Shown piece by piece: positions 12,349-24,865 of a stretch of DNA of 64,000 nt. A program made the translations under genes and the position numbers. The stretch is taken from assembly GCA_023853785.1 (NCBI GenBank), contig JAJIRX010000533.1:186001-250000 (forward strand), in the 5' to 3' direction. This DNA comes from Psilocybe azurescens. Taxonomy: Eukaryota > Basidiomycota > Agaricomycetes > Agaricales > Agrocybaceae. The notes under the pieces were generated by a model that had not been told where the DNA came from, ran no database searches, and worked only from the letters and a program-made list of their open reading frames with translations. The stretch's first letter is position 1, and every line of letters begins with the position of its first letter.

Positions 12349-14123
12349 TGTATGATATGGCTATAGTTAAAGAGTGTTCAACACCTAGAGTATGGGAGGA
12401 GAAGAAAGCATGTACAGCAGTATGATCGATCTGCCTTCTACTTCCACCTACGTCCCCCGGCTTTTCGGCGAGCACGTGGTTACCATGAAACAGAACCAAA
12501 GCAGAACTGCGGTCAGTCAAAGGATGGGCAACCACTTTCGAGGTTTGGGACGGTAATATACCTTTATAGCTATACAACCTCCGTTCGAATAAGTGATAAT
12601 CACACCTCCGTTCCGCGCAGAGCAAATAGGAGTTGGAAATCACCCAAGTGACCCAATCCCCCTGGGCGCCTAAAAGCATATTTGTTACACGTGACTAACC
12701 GGAGTCGGTGCTATTTCACATGAATCTCTTGAATGTTGTAATACGGCTACAACTATTTTGTATGTACATGCGGTCAATAAGATTCTCAAAGCGAATAACT
12801 TGCTAATCCCATAATATCAAGATGAAAGTCTTCAGACTCTATCGTTGAATCCTGCTAAGTGCTCGGCCCAATCCGTAGACGTAATGCCAGTGATATAGAT
12901 CATTTTCTCCCGGTTGACGGAGAGAAATTTTCTACTGACAGACAAAGGGCTAATTAAAATTTGCAAGTAGTCTACGTGGTATCGATGTTGAAGAAGCTCG
13001 CTTACGGGCCGCACCCATAGGCTTGAAACCTGACACAAGATGTGGTAAGGACCCACTAGTTCAGGGGCGCGTGTGCCGAGAGTATTGGCGTTGAACTCCT
13101 TTGTTAACGTGGGTTTTGTCCTCTTCTGTGACATATATGCACTCTCAGGAACGCATACTATCTACCCGATCCTCCGCTTTGATGCCACTCCAGAGTCCAG
13201 GAAGTAAAAATGAGCTTACTGGCCTTTGTTCTCTTGAGTCCTTGTTCGCATTGATCTTGATCAGAGAATCTCATTTCGAGCACTGGGTTTTCAGAACTAC
13301 TACATAACAGATACTGGATGTACATAGAAGTCACACAGAGAGCAGATGTCATGCACACGGCATGCATACCACATACAGACGACATGTCCTGAGTTTGGCA
13401 TAAATCTGAAGCCTCGAGGCCTTCTTTCCTTTCATCCCCGAAAATAATTAATTTGCCGTAAATGTTTAATCAATATATAATACGACAAGAGACTCTCCCA
13501 CGGGGGAGACAAACGTCAAAGACAAGCTGATTACCATAAAGAGTAACGTCTCACGTGTCTCAACACGCGTCCTCACATCTTCGACTTGCTCATCTTTGTT
13601 GAATGCTATTCATCACTCTCAACGCCATGTTCTTACCACCATGATCCCTTCTTTGCATCCTTTCTTCTTTCCTGACTCTTCCCCTATGTGTAAAACCATG
13701 TGTAAAAATTTGATACAATAACCAAGTTTGAAGTTGTTAATTTTCGAAGTGTGGAACTCGGCTGGCAAATCAGAAACCTCTAACAGCCATTAGCTCCGCT
13801 TCTTACCCAGACGTCACTACAATGGTCCAACGGTCCATGGCTGTGATCAATGTCTTTGAACTGCTTCCACACAGCAGTGACTTTGAGATCTGAGGTGCGT
13901 GGTCAGGAATTCCGTCAGCAGCTACTGAAGCTGCCAGACTTTCCAAATCAGGGGACAGCAAATCCGCTAGAAATGTGTAGAAAGTTCTTTCTACATATGG
14001 CCATTATCAACCCTAGCGCGACCACCAACATAAATACTGACCTAGGGTACGTACATCCCCCTCAGCCTTCTCTCCCTTACTGAATATCTACTCCCCTGCG
14101 ACTCTCCATTTCATTTATCTTCA
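12349..14123. other. Gene-poor stretch
   Basis: Several short frames (for example 12832-13134 minus) show no splice-linked continuation or recognisable motif. Near 13822-14050 some coding-like sequence may be a decayed 5' part of the gene that follows. No RNA gene or repeat array was seen. Confidence 0.35.
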
Positions 14124-14791
14124 ATGACCCATACAACTGCTGTGACTGACACCTCCCAGGCTACTGCCAGCAGGATTGCGACAATCACTGCAATAGCTGC
14201 TATTGGGAATGCCCGGAACGTCCCCAACTCTAAGAAGGTTGTGCTGGACGCCCAGGTTTATGTTGGCTCAGAGAATTGTGAGTCACTCATTGGCGCTCTG
14301 TCATATTTTTAACGGGTCAAACATCGACTTTGGAGACGTCGCCATTTATCTAATTTATGCAACAGTAAACGTAAGTAAATTTCAAGTTATCATTGCTTCT
14401 AGCTCCTCATTTTCCATCGACCCCTCTCAACATGCATACCTGCACGTTACTGGCGTTGCGACGAACTGCCAGAAAGAGCAGGGGACTTTCGACCTCGACG
14501 TTGATCGCTACATCTCAGTCCTCAAGCCGGTCCAAAAGGTCGAACCATCTGCCCCTACACGTTCCCAAATTTGCCTCGCTATAAAGCTGGAAAGCCGGTC
14601 CCATACAACAAACATTATGTATCAGTATTCGGTTTTCTGACCAACGTTATTTATGACCTAAACTCGGTAGATGTTGTCCAGCAGTTCCACTTACTGTGGA
14701 CAATATTGTATTTATGGGCCAGCAGCCCAATGCGATGGGAGCTACGGTCCCTAATTCCCTGGATACTAAGTCTCATTCAAATTTTATTTGA
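14124..14791 (+). CDS. Agaricomycete-specific hypothetical protein, probably frameshifted
   Basis: Start MTHTTAVTDTSQ at 14124, then VPNSKKVVLDAQVYVGSEN. Later blocks DFGDVAIYLIYATVN, HAYLHVTGVATNCQ, TFDLDVDRYISVLKPV, KPVPYNKHYVSVFGFLTNV and TVDNIVFMGQQPNAMGATV come in different frames. I recognise this order (nuclear-type N-terminus, then a beta-rich domain resembling an OB fold) from repetitive hypothetical proteins of mushroom genomes; no function is known to me. One or two introns (for example near 14371-14400) and about two single-base shifts (near 14565 and 14690) are needed. Such genes often lie in transposon-rich zones, as here. It may be a decayed copy rather than an active gene; the shifts could also be assembly errors. 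Confidence 0.45.
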
Positions 14792-15606
14792 ATGTATTCT
14801 AAAGATATGAATCTCGATTCTCTGCACACATTAGCATCGTGCAGAACCCTCCGGTCTGGTCGTAAAGGCTTATTACTTACAAGCACAAATCTCCAACGAC
14901 TCCAATGACTCCTACCCGTTACAAGGCCCGATTGCTAAACGACGACGACTTGAGTCACCGGAAGGTTCATCGGACAGTCTCGCTTCAGACTCATAGGAGG
15001 GTGCCCTTTCGCAGCCAATATTCCAGCCTGTACCTTGATCAGTTACATCTACCCTATTTCTACGCTTACTTATGTACTATCACTTTGCTAATATCACTTT
15101 GAATCGTTTTCCTCTATTATTCAAACTACGACTAAGTTAGAGATCGAATACGGATAACATTCAGCCCGTGCGAAGCACGGGTCATATGCTCGTGCAGATT
15201 AGAAGATCCCTGGATTTCTGGCCATATGTTCAGGTCAACCTCGTGTGTATTCCGCCTAACTGGAACAAGGCCTCGGGTCCACAATCTACGTGCACGTCCA
15301 CGACACCCTCGGATCCCGGCCACGAAGGTTCACGCGTTCAGTTGGTGGGCGACATGTCCGTGGCCCGGCCCAGGACGCGAATTTGCCATTGTGTCCTCAC
15401 AGCGGTTTGAAATTTGAGCTCATGTAAATGGATTCGCTAATGACTCGAACGAAGATAACCCATATTCACTGGAACAGATATGTGATCCAGTAACTCTCTC
15501 TCCTCCTTACATGCCTCTTGACTTCTAAGTTCTACTCTTACTGCGAGATCTTCAGATAAGCTAGAAATACTGGGTAAGGCCTGTAGTTGGAGGTTTAGAC
15601 TTCACG
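14792..15606. other. No gene seen
   Basis: Short frames only. No conserved motif, RNA gene or repeat structure was recognised. Confidence 0.35.
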
Positions 15607-16187
15607 ATGGCGTCGACGATTGATCAATTAATTTGCTCTCCTGTGAGTGCCTATTTTCTTTTGTGGCTGTATGCTGTACACATGGAAAGTGTTGAATTTG
15701 CTTGCAGCGTAACCAGTGTGGCTTGCATATCAGCTATTACGCTGCGTTCGAGGCTTTGTCGTACCGTCTTTCTCCGGAAGACGCGTACGAGGACGATGCA
15801 TTCATATATTCCGCGATGGACACTACATGTCATCAAATATTGTATCCACGACTGGGTATCGCCCGTCTCGTCGCGTCAAGGCCCCGCCAACCGATGAGGG
15901 GGTGGCACGGAAGGTACGCCTCTCTTCTAGTGTATATCTACGTAATATTTTGTCCCCCTTTCCAATTATTCAGAGTGTGCAATGGACATAATCAAACGAT
16001 ACGGATGGACTCGCCACATTTTACGAAAGACGGTTCAATGGCCTGGTTAATTACCGCGAATGATCACACTAAATTATCTAGCTCAAGAGAGCTGTTTCAG
16101 TATTCAGCCCTGGTAGCTACGGAGGCGTCGTGTGCCGTACCCGCGAGTCATGGTTCTTGCTTCTACAGGGTCGATAAGAATCGATGA
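15607..16187 (+). CDS. Doubtful hypothetical protein
   Basis: An ATG at 15607 (MASTIDQLICSP) is followed by a plausible intron (GTGAGT at 15643 to GCAG near 15708) and an open frame beginning RNQCGLHISYYAAFEALS. A second possible intron (GTACGC near 15913 to TTCAG near 15975) keeps the frame, and a stop follows at 16187. The first half reads like real coding sequence. The second half has no recognisable motif. I do not recognise the protein; it may be a relic. Confidence 0.3.
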
Positions 16188-17437
16188 AGCTCGGGGAGAA
16201 ATTGAGTGTCGTTAATTTCCAACGTTTCTGCATTATGTTATCGCAAAGGGGTGTCTTCGAGCAGCTTCTAGTTCAGGGTAGTACCTATGGAGATGGGATT
16301 GACCTAGTCTAATGCCACTTAATATACACCATCCCCACGAAATTTTTGTGGAGAACTATTTTTAGGGGCAGAAAATGAAAAACTGACATGGGTAAATAAT
16401 GCATCATGCTTATCATTTCACCAGGCCGCACCGAGAAAAATAATCTGGGTTGTGCTCACGGATTTTAATACATTCGAGATTCACTTTGAGTCAATCCCAT
16501 TGAGAACTCAGAGGTTCTTTGATCTCGACTGGAATAGGGGACCCAGCGACTCCCAGTCAGCCAGAACTAGAGAACCGCAGAGTCACGGCGAATCAGCACC
16601 ATCGCATGGAACGCCTCTCACAAGAGCCTCGATGCATGAACTGCCTATTTTTGTTTCTAAGTCAGGCTGTCTGAGAGCCTTATCAAGCAGATAAAACTCA
16701 GCGGCTTCTACGGCCTACCGGCTGACACGAGGCAGGGAACCCCATTAGCCTGCAATATTCAAGCCTAAATCCTGGGGCTGAAAGCCTTCGTAGACCAGAA
16801 TCGCACATCACAACATGAGGGAGGAGCAGGTCTTGGCAGACACATTGGTCTTCTGAAACTCAACGGCACCCTAAGCGTAATTATTTTTTATCGCGGTTGC
16901 CCTCTTAGGCAGATTCTCGGGACGGCGACCTCCTTCCAAATACGTCGGTCTACGTCGGTCTGCGAGTCATCTCGTGAGCAACCCCGTAATTCCTTTCTTG
17001 GAAGCTCTCAACGCCCCTCTTTGCAGGGTTGGATCCCAAACTTGAGCGGTAACCCGGCGTGAGCATTTGAATGGGTGCGCCGAAACACTTCCTGAAGAAG
17101 GACTTCTCCAGACTTTTAGTCCGGACACGTGAGGGTGTAACACTATAATTAGAGTTAGCCGAAGGTTATGATGTCCGGCGGTGCAACCAAGTTCAATTGT
17201 GGATTACACTAAATCGGCGATGTCAAAACCCTTCGGGACAACTAAACGTAGGGGTGGCTGCAACAAAAGGAACGGTAATCTTACCAAAGCTTTTTAGCTC
17301 CTTCCATAAAATGCACCAGGATCTGAACGCCCTCAATTCTCTCCCCTCCCTCCTTTGCCGCTCAACGTTTAGTGGCGTCTCTGACTCCCTCCCGCCCTCC
17401 AATCAACTATCCTCTCTGGCTGATTGAAGTACGAACC
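16188..17437. other. No gene seen
   Basis: No convincing gene in about 1.2 kb. Codon-like structure is absent on both strands. The sequence looks like decayed repeat DNA, but no ends or coding domains were identified. Confidence 0.35.
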
Positions 17438-18390
17438 ATGCTCAACGCCTCACGCATACCCGTTTCCGAAAAATGGCTGTCCTCTATCCCAGCAGCACAC
17501 AACCATCGGGCGCTTGATCCTAAGGCTGTACTGAATGTAAGTATTGTCTCCAGTACTCCATTACGGCACTTCTAAACATTGCACTGTTTAATCGAACAGA
17601 TTAGACACAGTCGCTTCAGCATCTCAACCATTAATACCGACCTTTTCCCCGAACTCATATCGTGGTCAGCCATGATGAAGACTCAATCCATGTCACCCTC
17701 CTCCCAGAGCTTCCCCAGCGATATTACAAGACCACCAGGAGATTCCGAGACAATAATGGAAATGAACCTATCTTTGTCTGTTATCTTTGATCCTACCACG
17801 CTCGAAGTCGGTTTCGATTCGTCATGTTTTGACGGCCTTGATGATACTCTCATCTACTCCCCGATGAGTGCTTTCGCGGAGGTCTGCTGGGCAGATGTTT
17901 CGGTCCCAGAACAGCCTCCAGCACCCCTTGCAGAGGAATGCGCGCCAACGCCCATTTCTCTACCAATACAAAATGTCGGCGATAGAAAGCCACCACGTTC
18001 TCTCTGCCAGCGGTTACCACCGCTTCTTCCGACGATTCCGATACAGATTCTGACGAGTGCAGAACCTTCAATGAAGAAGATGTGATCAAGTCTATTCCTG
18101 TCAATGGTGTCTGGTCAGGCATACATCCAGTGGGAGAATTCTCGTCATATGTGAGTAATTCTATCCATATCCCACTTCTTACCCTCCTCGTGCCAGCGGC
18201 GAGGGGTCATTCTCCCGCATATCTTAATCTTAATCTAACGCTTTGACAGAACTCCTACACTCCCAAACGTCTAAACTTCGACGACGATGCAACCTCATTC
18301 ATGATTGTTGAATCACGACTCCCCGTACCGATACCCAATACGCCAGATTCCTCTATCGGCTCTTTTCCCCGTACGCTCTATCCAACATAG
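17438..18390 (+). CDS. Uncharacterised Ser/Asp-rich protein with one apparent frameshift
   Basis: Three exons: 17438-17536 (start MLNASRIPVSEKWLSS), 17600-18150 and 18250-18390, with clean GTAAGT and GTGAGT donors. The middle exon has a moderately acidic segment (CFDGLDDTLIYSP) and then a Ser/Asp block (TTASSDDSDTDSDECR). The last exon ends TPDSSIGSFPRTLYPT. The frame must change by one base between about 17985 and 18005. Both sides have good coding character and splice correctly, so an assembly error is plausible. No signal peptide or membrane helix is seen. The many Ser-Pro and Thr-Pro sites suggest a phosphorylated, largely disordered protein; that is inference. I do not recognise the family. 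Confidence 0.55.
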
Positions 18391-19788
18391 GAAGAGCGTC
18401 TCGAGCCGAATTTCCGCCTTCCGTGCTCACCTGATGCCAGGAAGACTGACATTCGTGAGACCGCCCGCCCAATGAAAAACGTTTTTTCATGTTGGTATGT
18501 CAACTTGCTTCTCAGGTGGTGATTAAACCCTCTTTACTCACTGCGATAATAGCGATTACTGCCACCGATCCCGTCATCTCTTCCGTCAACCCTCTTTGTA
18601 TCCTGCAGCTCATACCCCTTCATGTTTTCGTTCACCCACCCTTCTTTTGATATTAAAAGCACCTTAGTATATTCTTGGTTATTTTTGTTGGCATACCTAT
18701 CACTTATCTCATCCGTTCCTTTATTTGTTGTATCCATGGACTTCCCTGCGAATGCTGGTCTACGAGTCGCCCTTTTTCTATGTACAATTGTAGTTCATAG
18801 ATACAGTAGCTTAGCATCCTATTACCCTCCCATTCAATTCCTGTACATGTACGTATGGCATGACCTCTTCCCCCCTCCTGTAGCGGTTCTGCTCGCTCCC
18901 CTTGTGATTGATTCAATCGACGGTTTCTTTGAATCTGCCAATATCTGCCAATTTGTGTCAAACGTCTATCCATTCAAAAGTTGAAGCTTCTAGCAACCAG
19001 AGATAACTATCTCCAAGAATTGGAATGTATTTTCCACTGGTCTAGTAGGTCGTATGTAAGTATTCACGTACCTTCTAAAAGGTGATAGGCTCCATAGATT
19101 CTATTCGGCGGCTGGTAGACGAGTAGTATCCAAGGACTCTAATTCACTTTTGGAATACAGTATTACGACGGTACGGTGCCAATAAGCGTAAGATATCCAG
19201 AGTGCCCGGAATGGGGTGCTAAGTATGTCAGTGCCCCTGCAGCTCGGAGCCTCTCTCGGAGCAGTACGGGATCCAACTGTGGATAACACTTGACTCGTAC
19301 TAAGGCGGGTGAACGCCCTATGTGGGTCATTTGATTCGCCCGGATACTCACTTATGGGAGGTCACGGGCATATGTTATCTGGGTATTCGGTGGCGTATAT
19401 GTCGGAGGTGCCGGCGATTTCCGAATTCTTTATGAAATGTCTGTAAAGTTTGATCGCATCATTGATGATGTGCTCGAAGGCGTACACGGTTGGGACTGGC
19501 GCTGCCAGAGCGGGCAGTCATGGTTCTAGCCTCTCTCTGTGTGAACCGATGTGATATGAATTCTGCTGAGGCAAGGAATTTCGAGTCATAGAATATAGCC
19601 GATGCATCTGAATTTAAGCTTCTACACTGAATCCGATTATAAAGAAAAACACTTCTGGGGAATCATAGTATGATGATGATGAAACACGGGACTGCAAGCA
19701 AATCTGAAAGGGACTACTGGAGGAACTCAAAAGAACATACATTCTCAACTTGTTTAAAGTCTGCACCCGAGTAAGACCGTTCATAATC
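18391..19788. other. Intergenic, mostly 3' flank and unrecognised sequence
   Basis: Pyrimidine- and T-rich sequence after 18390 looks like a 3' UTR and downstream flank. A 120-codon frame at 18622-18984 in it is T-rich and unspliced and is not called. Around 19300-19560 are short coding-like fragments without a supported model. Confidence 0.35.
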
Positions 19789-22185
19789 TCACGCGTTACC
19801 CTTGCCCTTACCCACAGTGTTGGCATCTGAGTCGTTATAGCCCACTGGCGAAACGTACACAATTTTGCTGTATCAGAAATAACGACACATTCTATTAGAA
19901 CAACTCCTCGTGATCACCAACAAAGAGCAAAACCAAACTGACCTTTGGCCCCTCTTCTCCAGTTCATTGGTGAGGTCAGTATATCGCTCCTTTATCGGCG
20001 CCAGCTGAGCCAAAGCAGCGAACACCGCACTTGGCGTCCAAGACTGCCCGCTCACAAAGCCCACAAAGCAATTAGCGGCATTGAGCAGAAGATCTGGACG
20101 CCGTGTATTTTGGTCTTCAAGGAACCCACTAAAGCCCGTCGATATCATCTCCGCGACTGCTACGAAAGAGTCCGACACGTCTTCGGGGTCTACGTCAGCT
20201 TCATGTGAGTATTTGAGACGCCGTAAGATCCCCCAGATAAGGTCTCTAGAGATGGTATGAGCGTGGAAGCTTCGTTGGAGGATGTAGTCTGATGCTCTTT
20301 TGCCGTCGAACCCTTTGAAGAACGAGTATAGGGTCGTCGCCCATTGCTCGCTGAAATCTGACACAATAAGGACGATGAATGAGTGACTGAGGTTCAAAAG
20401 GATATAGGTAGAAGTGGCAACTGTACCTATGAGTACGTCCTCGTCCCATTCAGTATCCATTCCAGGATGTTCGAACTTAAGCACAAATGGGAAGTTTTGC
20501 CCAGTCGGTTCGTCTTTGAGCCGACGGGGGACTGTGTTATAAATCCTAGCACACGAAGCTGGAGTTCATGAAAGTGTTCAAGCTTCGGCACAATCTCCTC
20601 CAAGTTGCGATTAGACATCATGACGTTGAGTAGAGCCAGATTGTTCTCATCGTAGAGTAAGTCCACGTCCTCGCCATGGACGACATCAGAAACGTATCCA
20701 AACATGCCGCGCTTGAGGAACCGCTTAACAAGAGCTTGAAGATGAAGTTGATAGGGATATTGCCAGTGGTGGATGTCGTGAGTGTTTTGAGCGACTTCTT
20801 GGAAGCAATGGTATACCCTGGCCACAAATTCTTCCGAATCCTCGACACCGTGCTCCATGATGGAGGTACACAGACCTTGAACGAGGTCGTAAAGTGGAAC
20901 GTGCAAAGGGAATGTTGGTGCAGCGTGTATACCCTGTCCAGTGGTCAAGTAATTATCACGGACGTCTAACCATGCCAAATCAAATTCAATCCATGACTTT
21001 TTTGTCCAAGCGACACGTATATCTTCAAGATTGATAATCCAGTCGGGCATTTCGTCTCCTCCACGATAGCCTTTGAAGAGTCCTCTAATCCACACAATTG
21101 GGTGATAAATGACAACCGTCATAAACTTTGACCACAACCAAAGGACAACACTCGATGTTGCGCGGAAGGCCTGAGACTGTGGTGATTTATATGGGCACTG
21201 TGCTGGGGAGCCCTCCTTGTGAAGTTTCAGAGGGATGTAGAGTGGGAACGCTTGAAGTGTGGGGAGAAGGGTTGTGGCTAGCAGGAAGAATAGTGTGAGG
21301 GTGATCACGACGATGACCGGTGCAGCAACCTTGGAACCAAGTGACAGCAGGAACTCCACAATCCCAGTGAAAAATAGAACGAGTGCGCATTGGAGGAGCA
21401 GAGGAAGGGCGGTAAAGATATGCGGTACATGCCACTTCTCCAGCGCTTCAGCTCTCATGTGGAATATCGCGTAAGACTGTTTCGGCGTGGTACCTTGATA
21501 ATGTTGATGTTCCCTTAGCCATTGGAGACAGATTATGCCCAGAAGAACGGTGGTAAGACTGAGGACAAGACTAAGGAACCAGAAGATGTTCAGGCGAATG
21601 GCTGATTGTGAGGGCGAAAAATGAGCCGGGGTTGGAATTGCTGACCCAGTGGCGTTAGAAGGATCATCGAGGCGCGCCGCAATGCGTGATAGCAAATTCA
21701 CAACATCAGTATCGGGATCTGGCTGTAGCCTCTTGTATGATTCGATGACAAACGCTGTGACGACGGCGGAGAAAAGACCAGCCTTAAGATGGACGTATTC
21801 GTGTAATTTCAGCAATCGATATCGATATTGGTTGTCATACAGAATTATACGTACGAAAATCAGCAGATTTTGCACTTCTTCCTTCCATGAATCGCATTGT
21901 ATCTTATCCTTCTTCAGGAGAGGAGCGAGCAATTTTTCCCAGTGGCCCCCACTTGGCTCAGGCATAGGGTACTTATATTCGGAATTTTGAGGGTTACCGC
22001 ATTTCCAGACTTTTGGCTCTTTGTTCTAAACGCGAAAATCGTCATTTAAAAGGCTAGGAGACAAGACACAAGTTACGTACGTCTTTACTGAACCTCGATG
22101 ACTCCCCTGCGGCGGCCTTGTCTTGTTGATTTGATCTTGAAGACTCATGTATTTCAGAGTCTGAGTTGCTTTTGAACTTGAACAT
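19789..22185 (-). CDS. DUF6535 four-helix membrane protein
   Basis: Member of a large family of mushroom-specific membrane proteins of unknown function. ATG 22185 (MFKFKSNSDSEIHESS). The second exon has VWKCGNPQNSEYKYP and WEKLLAPLLKKDK. An intron near 21776-21845 joins LLIF to AGLFSAVVTAFVIESYK and LQPDPDTD, the diagnostic DUF6535 block. Three more hydrophobic helices follow (FWFLSLVLSLTTVLLGI, ALPLLLQCALVLFFTGIVEF, VIVVITLTLFFLLATTLLP). The long C-terminal half is soluble and alpha-helical, with FEHPGMDTEWDEDVLI before a further intron. The last exon is a short tail ending at 19789; an alternative acceptor would stop near 19873. No frameshift was needed. It lies head-to-tail with an F-box gene and a BTB gene on the same strand, a mix of expanded families. 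Role unknown. Confidence 0.88.
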
Positions 22186-22773
22186 GGAAGAGGAGGAACG
22201 AATGTTTTGGAGGGCGAACCAGGATGTACCTGTTAGAATCCCTGGCTATGTCTCTCCGCAGACCACCAAGTAACGAGATGTCAATCGAACTGAAGGCGGT
22301 GATATTTGACACTAATTGAGCATATACTCGGATAGGGTCTCCCATGTTCCTTCTTCCGACTTTAATTCTTGCACTGCGCAGCCGATTCTCATTTTATCTT
22401 GATAGATGCTATGAGCCACAGCGTTTTGCAATTCACAAGGTTGCCGCAAGGTGTGATATAAGCAGGCAGTGTCTATGTCGGCGGATGGAACCGGCATGTT
22501 CGGAGTTTAAAGTGGTGAGCTCTGATAGGCTGTATTTCTTTGCCGGCAAATCGATGCAGTTCCAATTCAAATGAAATGTTCATATGTAAATGATCAGAAT
22601 CACCCAACTACACTAGAAGCCATGTCGTGACAGTCATCCAGGCATCGTGTTGATACACGCCCAAACAGCATGCAGCCAGGCACATAACGTGAAGCAAATC
22701 CTAACGCTACCCGGATGCCAGATGGTAACATGTATTGCTATCTGTTAATGTGAAAAAATTAGGCGCGCGGGGG
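22186..22773. other. Intergenic
   Basis: Region between the DUF6535 start and the F-box stop. No supported gene or repeat. Confidence 0.4.
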
Positions 22774-24204
22774 TTATTGACACCATTCAATATAGATTCC
22801 AGGGCAAGCGTCCCTGAGATCTGCAAGAATGGTCTCTGAAATATCACCCGGGCCATAGAGGGTCGATTGCGCCCGCAGTACAGAAGAAGTCGCTACGCCT
22901 TTAAGAGTCAGAACTCTAAGAGCGGGGAACAGTTTTAGCCAACGAGCAAGACGAGAAATTGTATCCTGGTCTTCAAATCCCCAATCCCCATTATCCATCA
23001 CCAGCGTCTCGACACACCGCAAGAGGGATTCCGGTCTTCTTGAGGATTGCAATCCAGTGCGCATTATGGTTTCGAGCCACACTCCGAAGCCAAGCCCGGT
23101 GCGAGTGACTTCAAGGGTCAATATGATCTTATTCACGCACGTTGCAAGACACCGCAATGCACCCTCTAGAGCGCTAAAGCTAGTCACCTGCTCTTCTACC
23201 CTGATTGTGATGTTCTTGAGAACCGGCAACTTCGCCATCGGGGGAAAGAAGTTGAGAATATGCTCTGGGGTGGTGACGATGGTGTGAAGATGCTCAAACA
23301 CACTCGGGCTGAGCCGAGTGGGGTGTTTTGGGACGGGGTCATATCGGATATGCTGATATTCAAGCTCCTGAAGATTTGGATGCTTCGTAATAAATTTTAC
23401 CAAGGGCTGACGGGGGATGACGCCGTACATAACGGCAAGGCGGGTGAGACGCGGGAAATGTATGTTCGTAATCATTGTCGCCCAGTCTGAACCGCCACCA
23501 AAGATGTTCTTGAAGGCAAGGTCGGTTAACGTTGTGGCGTTAAATTTGAGTGTGTGGTAGTAAAAGGGTCTGAGAAAGGTAGGAAATGTTTGGATGAAGC
23601 ACACTCTCAAGTGGCTGGAGCCCTTTGATGGAGGCCGTATAGCTTCTGGCCAGTAATTTTTGAGCCAGTCTGACGGTTTGGGAGAGCGCAATGATCTAGG
23701 CTCCTCGTAGAATGACGAAAGCTGCGATGTCGTGACGTGAATGTTCCTGCAAGATTTCTGCAGGACAGTCTGTAGAAGGATGATACTCTCTGTTCTCCAT
23801 TCATTCGCATCCCCCGAGAAATACGTCGCCAGACGAAGGGAGACTCTATCCACCGTGGACAGCTTGGATACGTACTGCCTGAGCAGCCTGACCTCTCTGA
23901 TGAGGTGGTCGGTGTGGTTAATGAACCCGAAGTCGTACGAAAGGTGTTCCAGGGATGCACCAGTGGCACCTAGAGAGACGACCAAACCTGACAAATGCTT
24001 CATGGACCCATCGGACGAGCCCAAAAGAAGATTTCTGGGGCTGGGACTGAAGGCATTCCGCGAGAAGTAAGCAGCCACCGAAAGTTCATTGAAGAGCCTA
24101 GATGCCCTTGCAAGAAGTAGCAAATCCTCATCGTCTTCTACCCTGTCTATGATGGCTAAGATGAGTTCCGTAGGGAGACCTTCCTGGCTCAGTAGAGGGA
24201 CCAT
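22774..24204 (-). CDS. F-box protein with leucine-rich C-terminal part
   Basis: Single open exon of 476 codons. The start at 24204 (MVPLLSQEGLPTELI) is preferred because upstream in-frame codons before it lack an ATG. Residues about 9-50 form an F-box (GLPTELILAIIDRVEDDEDL and ASRLFNELSVAAYF). The rest has irregular leucine-rich segments (FPRLTRLAVMYGVIP, HPNLQELEYQHIRY, LPVLKNITIRVEEQV, FPALRVLTLKGVA). F-box proteins link Skp1-cullin ligases to targets; the target is unknown. Short solitary F-box genes are heavily expanded in mushrooms. Neighbours on the same strand are the DUF6535 and BTB genes. The absence of introns contrasts with its neighbours. Confidence 0.85.
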   Translation of the reverse strand: MVPLLSQEGLPTELILAIIDRVEDDEDLLLLARASRLFNELSVAAYFSRNAFSPSPRNLLLGSSDGSMKHLSGLVVSLGATGASLEHLSYDFGFINHTDHLIREVRLLRQYVSKLSTVDRVSLRLATYFSGDANEWRTESIILLQTVLQKSCRNIHVTTSQLSSFYEEPRSLRSPKPSDWLKNYWPEAIRPPSKGSSHLRVCFIQTFPTFLRPFYYHTLKFNATTLTDLAFKNIFGGGSDWATMITNIHFPRLTRLAVMYGVIPRQPLVKFITKHPNLQELEYQHIRYDPVPKHPTRLSPSVFEHLHTIVTTPEHILNFFPPMAKLPVLKNITIRVEEQVTSFSALEGALRCLATCVNKIILTLEVTRTGLGFGVWLETIMRTGLQSSRRPESLLRCVETLVMDNGDWGFEDQDTISRLARWLKLFPALRVLTLKGVATSSVLRAQSTLYGPGDISETILADLRDACPGIYIEWCQ

Positions 24205-24865
24205 GACGTGGTGGAGTAGCAGGTAACCGTGAGACAGAAGCCGACGAACAGTGCGCGTTACTGTCGCCGACGTCGGACTGGTAAATGATGGTTGCCGGTC
24301 CCGGAGTATTCCATATTGCACTTGAAAAATTGGGTTCAACTTATGTAGATTGCACAAGTAAATGGAACCAGAGGAAGAAATCGAGTATCAGCATATCTTG
24401 ATCAAACAAAACTAGGGTATCATCGAAGTAATTGAGCTATACATAAGAATTGCACACGGAGTGTTTGAGACTCGAGGAGCATTCCAGAAATCTATGGTGG
24501 ACCAATGGTGAACAGAGTATCTTTACCAAAATTTCACCCATCCGGATATCAGTTCGGGCCAGACATGATAGTTGAACGACATGGTTGATACATATTCGAT
24601 GGTACCGTCATACTATTAAAGAGGTTGTAATCGGGTTGTATGGCCCAAGTAAAGTTGGCTTCGAGCCATCGAATGCACGCCGCACAATGACCTGCCCTAA
24701 GTAATTTAGGGTGGGCTGTAGGGCTGTTGCCGGATGCCAGTTGAACATAAACCATGTCCTACGTTTAATTTGAACACTCCATGCTATACATGCCATTATA
24801 TAAACCCTTTGAATTCGCAGACACACGCTGCACTGATCATTGTAACCTCGACGTCATTCAAATCT
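24205..24865. other. Intergenic
   Basis: Likely promoter of the F-box gene and 3' flank of the BTB gene. Nothing else is recognised. Confidence 0.4.

Noticed and set aside
12832..13134. 100-codon minus-strand frame
   Set aside because: No splice partner, domain or paralog in the window.
18622..18984. 120-codon plus-strand frame
   Set aside because: T-rich, unspliced, follows directly on a gene end and shows no motif; likely 3' flank.
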